A stretch of DNA of 18,491 nucleotides. Origin: Oscillospiraceae bacterium (lineage in GTDB: Bacteria > Bacillota > Clostridia > Oscillospirales > Ruminococcaceae). Location: NCBI GenBank assembly GCA_015067375.1, contig SVMQ01000012.1, forward strand, positions 1 through 18,491. Direction: 5' to 3'. Made by a program: the position numbers and the translations under genes. Below the pieces are notes generated by a model. The model did no database searches. It had not been told where the DNA came from and saw only the letters and a program-made list of their open reading frames with translations. Shown here piece after piece: positions 6,288 through 12,903 of the stretch; the first letter of the stretch is position 1; each line of letters opens with the position of its first letter.

Positions 6288-6994
6288 TACTTCTCCCTCC
6301 TTTTCATCAGTAGCGCCGTGCCTGCCCAGCCTGCCGCAACCAGCGCAGCGAAGATCAGCGGCGAAAACGGCAGTATCGCAAGAGGTATCTTCTCCAGCAC
6401 TCCGCTTTCAATACCGTTCTGGGGGTCTGTCAGATATACGAACACAGCACCCACTGCCATACACAGTCCCAGCAGCACGATACCTGCCTTATCCGACGAG
6501 CCAAGCAGCATTATACCCAGCTGAAACAATGTCGAAAACAATGTAGTTCCAAGCAGTATCAACGTGATAACAGCGAATATGTTCAGGGTAAACGCTTCGC
6601 CGCGGATAGCACAGACAAGCGCAGCATAAGCAAGCGACAAGCCGTAGCCGATAAGCGAAGCCGAAGTAAACACTATGCAGCGCGCCGCGGAAAACTTCCA
6701 CGCAGATACGGGGGTCGAGATGCGGAATCTGTTCCAGCGCGGATTCAGATCCTTTATTACTCCCACCTCGCACAGGGTGCCAAGCATACAGCCTATCATG
6801 GCAGGCATATACAGCATCATAGGAATCACCGCCTCGCCCATTGCCTCAGTCGCCTCGGGCGGCAGCTTCGAGAGATTTCCTATCTCAAAGCTCAGCTGAA
6901 CGAGCAGCATAAACCCCGCAACGCCGATAAAACCGATCACCATGGCAAGGTTCTTGCGGCAAAGTATAAGCTCGCGATAGATAAGTGCCTTCAT
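6287..6994 (-). CDS. ABC-2 type transporter permease (first permease)
   Basis: A 235-residue membrane protein with six predicted spans, beginning MKALIYRELILCRKN, which parallels the start of the second permease. The ATG at 6994 is preferred because AAGGAG lies 10 nt upstream and because it shares one base with the ATPase stop (TGATG); a GTG at 7003 would overlap the ribosome site. The charged loop after the second span (about residues 75-100) and a short basic tail (MKRREK) face the cytoplasm. It should form the membrane channel together with the second permease. Confidence 0.83.
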   Translation of the reverse strand: MKALIYRELILCRKNLAMVIGFIGVAGFMLLVQLSFEIGNLSKLPPEATEAMGEAVIPMMLYMPAMIGCMLGTLCEVGVIKDLNPRWNRFRISTPVSAWKFSAARCIVFTSASLIGYGLSLAYAALVCAIRGEAFTLNIFAVITLILLGTTLFSTLFQLGIMLLGSSDKAGIVLLGLCMAVGAVFVYLTDPQNGIESGVLEKIPLAILPFSPLIFAALVAAGWAGTALLMKRREK

Positions 6995-7872
6995 CACGAC
7001 CACTCCTTCTTATCCTTGTTCACATAGAACAGCATTATCTCCTCAAGCGTCGTCTTGTCAAGCGTAAGTCCGCTGTACTTCTGCTTTGCGGCGGCCCTGT
7101 CAGCTACCATTACCTCCGCACCGAATTCGTTGATACGGGCGCTGATAAAGTCCTCTGCAGCTATCTCCTTAAAGTCCGCCTTGCTGCATTTGATAACGCC
7201 ATGCGTATCAAGAATGTCATCCTTGTAGCCGCTGATGAGCAGCCTGCCGCGGTCGATGAATGTAACGCTGTCAGCGACCTTTTCAAGGTCTGTCGTGATG
7301 TGCGAGGACATCAGGATGCTGTTGCTCTCATCCTGCAGATATTCAAGGAAAATGTCGAGCATCTCATTTCTTACAACAGGGTCAAGACCTGTGGTAGCCT
7401 CGTCCATGATGAGCAGCTTTGCGCCATGAGAGAGCGCAGTAGCTATCTGTATCTTCATCTTCATGCCCTTGGAGAACTTGCCGACCTTCTTGCGCTGTGG
7501 CAGCTGAAAGCGGTCGAGATACTCACTGAACTTCGCATTGTCCCAGTTCTTATAAAGTCCGCTGAACATAACGGAAAGGTTCTTCGCGGTGAACTCCTCA
7601 TGGAAAGGCAGCTCATCGAATACAGCCGCGATGTTCTCCTTTATCTCGTACTCATGCGTGATGTTATCCATGCCCAGCATCTTTATACTGCCGCTGTCTG
7701 CCCTGATGATGTTCAGCAGCGCCTTGATGGTCGTGGTCTTGCCTGCACCATTCTGTCCGATAAAGCCCATGATGCTGCCCTTGGGTACGTTGAAGCTGAT
7801 ATTGTCCAGCGTGAAGCCGTCGTATTTCTTGGTAAGTCCGCTTATTTCGATAGCGTTCTGATAATCACTCAT
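6994..7872 (-). CDS. ABC transporter ATP-binding protein, YtrB-like
   Basis: A 292-residue ATPase. Walker A is GQNGAGKT (39-46), the signature is FSKGMKMK (133-140) in place of LSGGQ, Walker B is LLIMDE (153-158), and the switch histidine is H191 in SSH. The SKGMK signature and a C-terminal extension of about 80 residues are typical of the YtrB/ABC-2 group next to GntR regulators. It powers the two permeases encoded downstream. Its start overlaps the end of the GntR gene by 8 nt, giving tight co-expression with its presumed repressor. Related B. subtilis YtrB-type systems respond to cell-wall antibiotics; transfer of that role here is inference. Confidence 0.9.
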   Translation of the reverse strand: MSDYQNAIEISGLTKKYDGFTLDNISFNVPKGSIMGFIGQNGAGKTTTIKALLNIIRADSGSIKMLGMDNITHEYEIKENIAAVFDELPFHEEFTAKNLSVMFSGLYKNWDNAKFSEYLDRFQLPQRKKVGKFSKGMKMKIQIATALSHGAKLLIMDEATTGLDPVVRNEMLDIFLEYLQDESNSILMSSHITTDLEKVADSVTFIDRGRLLISGYKDDILDTHGVIKCSKADFKEIAAEDFISARINEFGAEVMVADRAAAKQKYSGLTLDKTTLEEIMLFYVNKDKKEWS

Positions 7873-8248
7873 CGTCTGTTCCTCCGTAAACTAATTCAAG
7901 CATCTCTTTCATCTCCTCAAGGCTGAGGTCGCATTGCTTCGCCCTTTCACAGGCCTTGCTGAGCAGCTCCTCCGTCTGGCGGATGTGTTCCTCGCGCAGA
8001 AATTCCGTGTTCTGCCCCTTGACGAAGCAGCCCTTTCCCGCAAAGCTTTCGATAAAGCCGTCGCGCTCCAGCTCTTCATACGCGCGCTTGGTCGTTATGA
8101 CGCTTATGCGAAGCTGCTGCGCGAGCATACGCATTGACGGCAGGGCGTCCCCCGCGCAAAGCGTACCGTTCATGATATGCGTCTTTATCTGCGTCACTAT
8201 CTGCTGATAGATCGGCTCGTCACTCGTGTTCGTCAGTATGATATCCAT
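7865..8248 (-). CDS. GntR family transcriptional regulator, YtrA subfamily
   Basis: A 127-residue DNA-binding protein. The winged helix-turn-helix covers about residues 10-75 and holds family motifs: PIYQQIVTQIK, LPSMRMLAQQL, TTKRAYEELERDGFI and GKGCFV. The remaining 50 residues are a short helical C-terminus rather than a sugar- or acid-binding domain, which defines the YtrA subgroup. The ATG at 8248 follows AGAGGTG; an upstream GTG-started extension would run through the promoter. It is the first gene of the ABC operon, and dyads at the promoter are likely its own operators, so it probably represses the operon until an inducer, perhaps an envelope-active antimicrobial, appears. Confidence 0.9.
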   Translation of the reverse strand: MDIILTNTSDEPIYQQIVTQIKTHIMNGTLCAGDALPSMRMLAQQLRISVITTKRAYEELERDGFIESFAGKGCFVKGQNTEFLREEHIRQTEELLSKACERAKQCDLSLEEMKEMLELVYGGTDDE

Positions 8249-8267
8249 GATGCACCTCTGTTGAAAT

Positions 8268-8309
8268 TGTATATATACACTATACACAGTATAGCACTAC
8301 TGTATATAC
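8268..8309. promoter_or_regulatory. Cluster of dyads, probable operators of the GntR repressor
   Basis: Three short palindromes lie in 42 bp: TGTATATATACA (8268-8279), CTATAC-ACA-GTATAG (8280-8294), which covers the -10, and GTATATAC (8302-8309) in the promoter spacer. YtrA-type repressors bind AT-rich dyads of this kind in their own promoters; which of these is used is not known. Confidence 0.5.
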
Positions 8310-8316
8310 TTGTCAA
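8288..8316 (-). promoter_or_regulatory. Sigma-A promoter of the GntR-ABC-CPBP operon
   Basis: On the minus strand TTGACA (8316-8311) and TATACT (8293-8288) are 17 bp apart, upstream of the regulator start at 8248. The start site should lie near 8281. Confidence 0.85.
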
Positions 8317-8388
8317 GGGGGTAACGGAAATTTTTTAGATTTTTTATTGCAAGCTGCATACAAAAGTAAGGGTGACAGCAGGTCTGTG

Positions 8389-8421
8389 CAAAAATAAGCG
8401 GCACGGATGTTGTCCGTGCCG
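8389..8421 (-). terminator. Intrinsic terminator of the LRR lipoprotein gene
   Basis: CGGCACGGA (8399-8407) pairs with TCCGTGCCG (8413-8421) across TGTTG. On the minus strand it is followed by CTTATTTTTG and lies 7 nt after the stop codon. Confidence 0.85.
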
Positions 8422-8428
8422 TGGTGTG

Positions 8429-9583
8429 TCAGTTGTTTATTGCTTTGTACAGGTCTTCGATGTTGTCGTAAGTGTAGGTGGTGCCTTTATAGGTGGCTTG
8501 GATGTTTTCGCAGATGTCAAATGTAGAGTCTCCAACCCATGTGATGTTATCGGGAATGTTGACAGATGTCAGGCTGGTGCAGTTTTCAAATGCAAAATGG
8601 TAAATTTCCGTCACACTGTCGGGAATGGTGATAGATGTTACGCTGGTGCAGCCGCTGAACGCCATTCCTTGAATTGTTGTCACGCTGTTAGCAATATTGA
8701 TATTAGTTAGGCTGGTGCAGCGAGCGAATGCTAAATTGCCAATTATAGTTACGTTGTTGCCTATGCTTACGTCGGTCAGACTATCGCAATAGGCGAAAGC
8801 CCCTTCACTGATTGTTGACACGCCGTTGCCTATGTTAACGGTCGTCAGATCGGTACAACTCTGGAATGCAAGTCTACCTAATTCTGTTACGCTATCAGGG
8901 ATACTGATGGTAGTAAGTCTGGTACAGTCGATAAATGCTGCCTCTTCGATTGTCGTCACGCTGTCAGGAATTTTCATAGTGGGAAGGCTCTCGCAATGGC
9001 TGAATGCCCCAGTTTTGATAGTGGTCACGCTATCTGGAATCTCCACCTTAATTAAACCGGTACAGTATCTGAATGCATTCTCACCTATTTCTGTAACGGA
9101 TGGCTCTATATAAACGCATTTAAGGTTAGCGGAGTCAATAGCAGGGTCAAAAAAGCTAAGTTTGCTGTTCGGGTAATTGGCGTATGTAAGCTCGCTTAGA
9201 TCAGCTTCAAGCTGAACAAGTGTGGTAGGCATATACAAATGGGTCGGCTTGAAGTTACCGAGTGATGCAGCTACAACGGGTTTGTCTTCAATGGTATCGG
9301 GAATATGTAGCATAGCAGATTCGCCAATATAGCCTGTGATCTTGATGCCATTGAGATCGTCGTCGAATTCGTATGTAAGCTGAGAAATATCGGTTACATC
9401 GGCTTTCGGTAAAACATCCCATTTGTCGGGGTAATTGACATCGTTGTTTTCGTTCTCTGCACGGTAATCATTGTTATTTTCGCTATAATCCGTGTCTTTG
9501 TTTGTTTTGTCGCTGCAGGCGCTGAACGAACCAACTGTCACCATAGCGGCAAGCAGTGCCGCGAGTATTCTTTTGAGTGTCAT
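8429..9583 (-). CDS. BspA-like leucine-rich repeat lipoprotein
   Basis: A 384-residue surface protein. Residues 1-22 are a signal peptide ending in the lipobox FSAC, with C23 lipidated. An Asn/Asp/Glu-rich linker (about 24-55) leads to a short N-cap region (KITGYIGES...IPDTIEDKPV), then nine repeats of exactly 23 residues (157-363) of the LRR_5/BspA type: xIPDSVTxIxxxAFxxCxxLTx. The last 21 residues (YKGTTYTYDNIEDLYKAINN at the end) form the usual closing segment. Such proteins form curved scaffolds used in adhesion or protein contacts. The ATG at 9583 follows AAGGAAG. The gene is visibly more AT-rich than the nusB-recN block, and it is transcribed alone. Confidence 0.92.
   Translation of the reverse strand: MTLKRILAALLAAMVTVGSFSACSDKTNKDTDYSENNNDYRAENENNDVNYPDKWDVLPKADVTDISQLTYEFDDDLNGIKITGYIGESAMLHIPDTIEDKPVVAASLGNFKPTHLYMPTTLVQLEADLSELTYANYPNSKLSFFDPAIDSANLKCVYIEPSVTEIGENAFRYCTGLIKVEIPDSVTTIKTGAFSHCESLPTMKIPDSVTTIEEAAFIDCTRLTTISIPDSVTELGRLAFQSCTDLTTVNIGNGVSTISEGAFAYCDSLTDVSIGNNVTIIGNLAFARCTSLTNINIANSVTTIQGMAFSGCTSVTSITIPDSVTEIYHFAFENCTSLTSVNIPDNITWVGDSTFDICENIQATYKGTTYTYDNIEDLYKAINN
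8495..9115 (-). repeat. Nine 69-bp (23-residue) tandem repeats in the LRR gene
   Basis: These encode residues 157-363. Repeats vary in DNA sequence, but segments for IPDSVT-x-I are near-identical across several units, so recombination between units could change the repeat number without a frameshift. Confidence 0.85.
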
Positions 9584-9621
9584 AGCAATTACTTCCTTTT
9601 TGTCAATTTGGTCTTGACTAC

Positions 9622-9650
9622 ATTATAATATATATATATATATAAGTCAA
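9622..9650 (-). promoter_or_regulatory. Promoter of the LRR lipoprotein with an alternating AT spacer
   Basis: On the minus strand TTGACT (9650-9645) and TATAAT (9627-9622) are 17 bp apart, and all 17 bp (9628-9644) are alternating A and T. The start site is near 9615. A small dyad GTCAA...TTGAC (9602-9618) overlaps it. See the findings for possible spacer-length variation. Confidence 0.75.
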
Positions 9651-9719
9651 TAGCTTTGTGCCATTTTTGGAGTTTTGTCCAACATCTGTCGATCATCATC
9701 CGAAAATATAAAAAAGCAC

Positions 9720-9748
9720 TTGTACAAACGCGAAAAATATGATATACT
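9720..9748 (+). promoter_or_regulatory. Promoter of the gls24-nusB-recN operon
   Basis: TTGTAC (9720-9725) and TATACT (9743-9748) have a 17-bp spacer. The leader is about 37 nt and ends in AGGAGGG (9780-9786). It is the only clear promoter before the long plus-strand block. Confidence 0.7.
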
Positions 9749-9791
9749 AGAATGGAATAATTATTTTTTGAAATAAAACAGGAGGGTATTT

Positions 9792-10136
9792 ATGGAAGCG
9801 AAAACAAATCAGACGGTCGGCAGCATCAAGGTGTCCGACAGCGTCATCCTCAAGATAGCGGAGGTCGCAGCGACCGAGATAGACGGCGTTGAGTGCAGCG
9901 GACAGAACCTTATTCCCGCAAACAAAAAGGCAAAGATGTTCGGCTGCGTCAAGGCAAAGCTCACGGGTGATTCCGCGTGTATCACGCTTGATATAGTAGT
10001 GCGCGAGGGCTTCAATGCGGTGAATGTTGCGGAGAGCGTGCAGAAGAGCGTAAAGTCCGCTATCCAGAACATGACGGGCTTTACCGTTACGCGCGTTGAC
10101 GTCAACATCGCGGGAATTAAATTCAACGATAAATGA
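9792..10136 (+). CDS. Asp23/Gls24 family envelope stress protein (YqhY-like)
   Basis: A 114-residue cytosolic protein. VGSIKVSDSVILKIAEVAATEIDGV (split: GSIKVSDSVI then LKIAEVAATEIDGV) is the family's N-terminal signature, and the C-terminal part VQKSVKSAIQNMTGFTVTRVDVNI matches the Asp23 fold end. No signal peptide or membrane span. In Bacillus and Clostridium the paralogue next to nusB is YqhY, linked to acetyl-CoA carboxylase control, but accB/accC are not upstream here. GGAGGG at 9781-9786 fixes the ATG. It heads the operon. Confidence 0.9.
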   Translation: MEAKTNQTVGSIKVSDSVILKIAEVAATEIDGVECSGQNLIPANKKAKMFGCVKAKLTGDSACITLDIVVREGFNAVNVAESVQKSVKSAIQNMTGFTVTRVDVNIAGIKFNDK

Positions 10137-10163
10137 TCAGAACATCAGGTTTACAACAAAAAA

Positions 10164-10198
10164 TACGACATCAAGGTTACGACATCAAGATTACGACA
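10164..10198. repeat. 14-bp direct repeat, two and a half copies
   Basis: TACGACATCAAGGT (10164-10177), TACGACATCAAGAT (10178-10191) and TACGACA (10192-10198) run end to end between gls24 and nusB. A degenerate copy, AACATCAGGT, precedes them at 10141-10150. They are non-coding and end before the nusB ribosome site. Confidence 0.8.
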
Positions 10199-10215
10199 AG
10201 CATGAAGGAGACACG

Positions 10216-10632
10216 ATGGAAGATATTCTGACAAGACGCGAGGTGCGCGAGGGTGCGTTCCTGATACTGTATCAGGCACTGTTCGGCACTGAGCTTAAAG
10301 AGATATGCGAGGCTAACGAGGAAGCGTTCGGTCTTGCAAGAAACGAGGAGACCGACGAGATAGTTAACGGTGTGCTGGAGCATTCCGAGGAGCTTGAGGC
10401 GGTCATTGCAAAGTACAGTACGACACGTTCTGTTTCGAGAATAGCAAAGGTGAACATGGTCATCATGAAGATCGCGGTCTATGAGATGAAGTACTGCGAG
10501 CGTGTGCCTGTCGCTGCTGCGATAAACGAGGCAGTGGAGCTTGCGAAGAAGTACGCATACAAGGCTGACAGCGGCTTTATCAACGGCGTGCTGAATGCGT
10601 TCAAGGGAGAGCTGGATGGCACAGATAAGTGA
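10216..10632 (+). CDS. nusB: Transcription antitermination factor NusB
   Basis: A 138-residue all-helical RNA-binding protein that joins NusE (S10) on boxA RNA and helps RNA polymerase read through rRNA operons. RREVREGAFLILYQ (about 7-20) is the usual start, and VPVAAAINEAVELAKKYA followed by FINGVLNAF is the C-terminal family signature. AAGGAG (10205-10210) precedes the ATG at 10216. The 79-nt gap before it holds short direct repeats. Its last 17 nt overlap xseA. folD, often found between nusB and xseA in related genomes, is absent. Confidence 0.95.
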   Translation: MEDILTRREVREGAFLILYQALFGTELKEICEANEEAFGLARNEETDEIVNGVLEHSEELEAVIAKYSTTRSVSRIAKVNMVIMKIAVYEMKYCERVPVAAAINEAVELAKKYAYKADSGFINGVLNAFKGELDGTDK

Positions 10633-11818
10633 GCCGCCCGTAGTAACGGTGTCGCAGGTCAACCGCGTCGTTTCGATGCTCATAAAGGGTGACAGGCGGC
10701 TTGCGGATGTGCGCGTGCGCGGAGAGATATCCAATTTCACGCGGCACTACAAGACGGGTCATCTGTACTTCACGCTCAAGGACGCACAGACACAGCTTAA
10801 GGCTGTGATGTTTGCGGATAAGGCAGGTGCACTCGATTTTGATCCCGAAAACGGCGACATGGTGGTGTGCCGCGGCACGGTCACAGTATACGAGTCGTCG
10901 GGCGTATACCAGATAAACTGCCGCCTTATGCAGCCTGACGGCGAGGGCGCACAGGCTAAGGCGCTCGAGGCGCTTAAAAAGCGCCTTTCCGCGGAGGGGC
11001 TGTTCTCGCAGAAGCGGCCTATCCCGACAATGCCTAAGAAGATCGCGGTCGTTACTTCCGCGGGCGGCAAGGCGCTGCAGGATGTGCTCAACGTCATATC
11101 GCGCAGATGCCCTGTCGTGACGGTGGTCGTTGTGCCTGCACAGGTGCAGGGCGCGGATGCTCCGAGGTCTGTTGCAAACGCGATAGCGCGTGCGCAGACG
11201 ACGGGCGCGGATACTATAATATTCGGACGCGGCGGCGGATCGGCAGAGGATCTTTCCGCGTTCGATACCGAGATAGTCGCACGGGCGGTGTACAACAGCG
11301 CGATACCTACTATTTCGGCTGTGGGACATGAAACTGATTTCAGCATCGCTGATCTCGCGGCGGATATGAGAGCGCCTACGCCCTCGGCGGCGGCAGAGCT
11401 TGCTGTGCCTGAGATGAGCATGATACTTTCAGCGATAGACGGGATGCAGCGCAGGCTGTCAGGCTATGTCTCACGCTGTATCGCGGCAAACGAGAGCGCA
11501 CTCGCTTATCGGAGTGAGGTGATACGCGCCCGCTCGCCGCAAAGCCGACTTGACGCACTGTCACAGCGGCTGGACGCGCTGTCTGACGGCATTGCGGCAA
11601 AGGTGCACATTGCTCTTGACAGAGCGGAGCGCAGGCTGACCGCGAATGCGGAGATAATTTCGGCGCTTGACCCGATGGGTGTGCTGCTGCGCGGCTACTC
11701 GCTGACCTACTGTGGCGATAAGGTAGTCACCAGCGCAGAAGAGCTAAAACAGGGCGACGAGCTGGATATCCGCCTGGCAAAGGGCGCGGTCACGGCGGTC
11801 GTTACAAAGACGAGGTAA
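10616..11818 (+). CDS. xseA: Exodeoxyribonuclease VII large subunit
   Basis: A 400-residue catalytic subunit of ExoVII, which degrades single-stranded DNA in mismatch repair and recombination. The N-terminal OB fold (about 8-110) carries VRGEISNF and GHLYFTLKD. The catalytic domain has GRGGGSAEDL (204-213) and VGHETDFSIADL (236-247), the family's diagnostic motifs, then APTPSAAAE. A long helical region (about 270-370) would bind XseB. The ATG at 10616 is chosen for the AGGGAG site 6 nt upstream; it overlaps the nusB end by 17 nt, implying coupled translation. xseB starts 4 nt after the stop. Confidence 0.95.
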   Translation: MAQISEPPVVTVSQVNRVVSMLIKGDRRLADVRVRGEISNFTRHYKTGHLYFTLKDAQTQLKAVMFADKAGALDFDPENGDMVVCRGTVTVYESSGVYQINCRLMQPDGEGAQAKALEALKKRLSAEGLFSQKRPIPTMPKKIAVVTSAGGKALQDVLNVISRRCPVVTVVVVPAQVQGADAPRSVANAIARAQTTGADTIIFGRGGGSAEDLSAFDTEIVARAVYNSAIPTISAVGHETDFSIADLAADMRAPTPSAAAELAVPEMSMILSAIDGMQRRLSGYVSRCIAANESALAYRSEVIRARSPQSRLDALSQRLDALSDGIAAKVHIALDRAERRLTANAEIISALDPMGVLLRGYSLTYCGDKVVTSAEELKQGDELDIRLAKGAVTAVVTKTR

Positions 11819-11822
11819 TATA

Positions 11823-11999
11823 ATGGATTTTGAAAAGGCTATGGCAAGGCTTTCGGAGATATCCGAGCTGATGAGCGGAGAGCTTCCGCTGGAGCAGTCG
11901 GTCAAGCTGTACACCGAGGCGGTGGAGCTTACAAAGCAGTGCCGTGAATATATAAATGCCGCAAAGCTGACAGTGGAGCAGCTTGAGGCGGCGGAATGA
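11823..11999 (+). CDS. xseB: Exodeoxyribonuclease VII small subunit
   Basis: A 58-residue helical hairpin protein: FEKAMARLSEISELMSGELPLEQSV then LYTEAVELTKQCREYINAA (given in parts), matching the XseB pattern of F-E-x-A-L-x-x-L and LPLEESL. Usual length is 60-80, so the C-terminal tail is shorter than average. It begins 4 nt after the xseA stop, and the ispA start is 7 nt after its own stop, so the three are co-translated. It coats the helical arm of XseA in the ExoVII complex. Confidence 0.92.
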   Translation: MDFEKAMARLSEISELMSGELPLEQSVKLYTEAVELTKQCREYINAAKLTVEQLEAAE

Positions 12000-12006
12000 G
12001 GACAGG

Positions 12007-12891
12007 ATGCTGAAAGAACGTCTGGAATACTACGCGGAGCTTGTTGAGTCCGCATTTGACAGGTATCTTCCTGAAACGGAGTGCCTGCAGAAGAACGTTA
12101 TACTTGCGGCGCGGCACAGCCTGAATGCAGGCGGCAAGCGCCTTCGCCCCGCGCTGGTGATGGAATTCTGCCGTGTCTGCGGCGGAGAGCCTGAGGACGC
12201 GCTGCCCGTTGCGTGTGCCATCGAGATGATGCACACGTTTTCGTTGATACATGACGACCTGCCCTGCATGGATGACGACGATATGCGGCGCGGTCAGCCG
12301 AGCTGCCACAAGGCATTCGGTGAGGCGACGGCGCTTCTGGCAGGCGACGCGCTGGCGATGCTGCCGTATCAGATAATAGCACAGGCGGCGGTCAAGGGGC
12401 TGCTGGATGAGATAGCAGCGCTCAAGATAATAACTCTGCTTGGCGAGCGGTCTGGCATATACGGAATGATAGGCGGTCAGGTCATCGACACTGAGAATGA
12501 GGGCAAGCAGCTTCCTGAGGCAACGCTGCTGGAGATGTACCGCATGAAAACAGGCGCGCTGCTGGATTTCGCCTGTCGGGCAGGATGTATAGTTGCAGGC
12601 GCAGGCGCTGACAAGCAGCTTATGGCAGGAGAATATGCGAAAAAGCTTGGTCTTGCATTCCAGATAATAGACGATATACTTGACGTGACAGCGGATGAGA
12701 AGACGCTTGGAAAGCCTGTCGGCAGCGACGCGGAAAGCGGAAAGCTCACTTATGTCACAGTGGTCGGTATCGACAAGGCGCGAGCCGAGGCAGAAAAGCT
12801 GACGGAGCAGGCACTGGACGCTCTTGACTCATTTGATGATACAGGCTTCCTCAGAGAGCTGACAACGATGCTTTTGAAACGAAATTATTAA
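12007..12891 (+). CDS. ispA: Polyprenyl diphosphate synthase (farnesyl/geranylgeranyl type)
   Basis: A 294-residue all-helical enzyme that condenses isopentenyl diphosphate with allylic diphosphates. The first Asp-rich motif is DDLPCMD (83-89) followed by DDDMRRG, and the second is DDILD (222-226); GGKRLRP and GKPVGSD are also present. The extra residues between the first aspartates (DDxxxxD) indicate a short-chain bacterial farnesyl-type synthase. The ATG at 12007 follows GAGGACAGG; longer TTG-started forms overlap the xseB end. Product would feed undecaprenyl and quinone precursor synthesis. dxs lies two genes downstream in the same operon. Confidence 0.94.
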   Translation: MLKERLEYYAELVESAFDRYLPETECLQKNVILAARHSLNAGGKRLRPALVMEFCRVCGGEPEDALPVACAIEMMHTFSLIHDDLPCMDDDDMRRGQPSCHKAFGEATALLAGDALAMLPYQIIAQAAVKGLLDEIAALKIITLLGERSGIYGMIGGQVIDTENEGKQLPEATLLEMYRMKTGALLDFACRAGCIVAGAGADKQLMAGEYAKKLGLAFQIIDDILDVTADEKTLGKPVGSDAESGKLTYVTVVGIDKARAEAEKLTEQALDALDSFDDTGFLRELTTMLLKRNY

Positions 12892-12903
12892 GGTAGTGTT
12901 ACG

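Noticed and set aside
6985..7926. 313-codon plus-strand frame opposite the ABC ATPase
   Set aside because: The minus-strand ATPase has all nucleotide-binding motifs at correct spacing; the plus frame is a mirror with no domain.
8495..9115. Regular 69-bp repeats as a possible CRISPR or satellite array
   Set aside because: The repeats are in frame within one long coding sequence and encode standard LRR units; there are no unique spacers and no cas genes.
9628..9644. The AT tract as a simple low-complexity or terminator feature
   Set aside because: There is no GC-rich stem next to it and it lies exactly between good -35 and -10 boxes, so a promoter spacer is the better reading.
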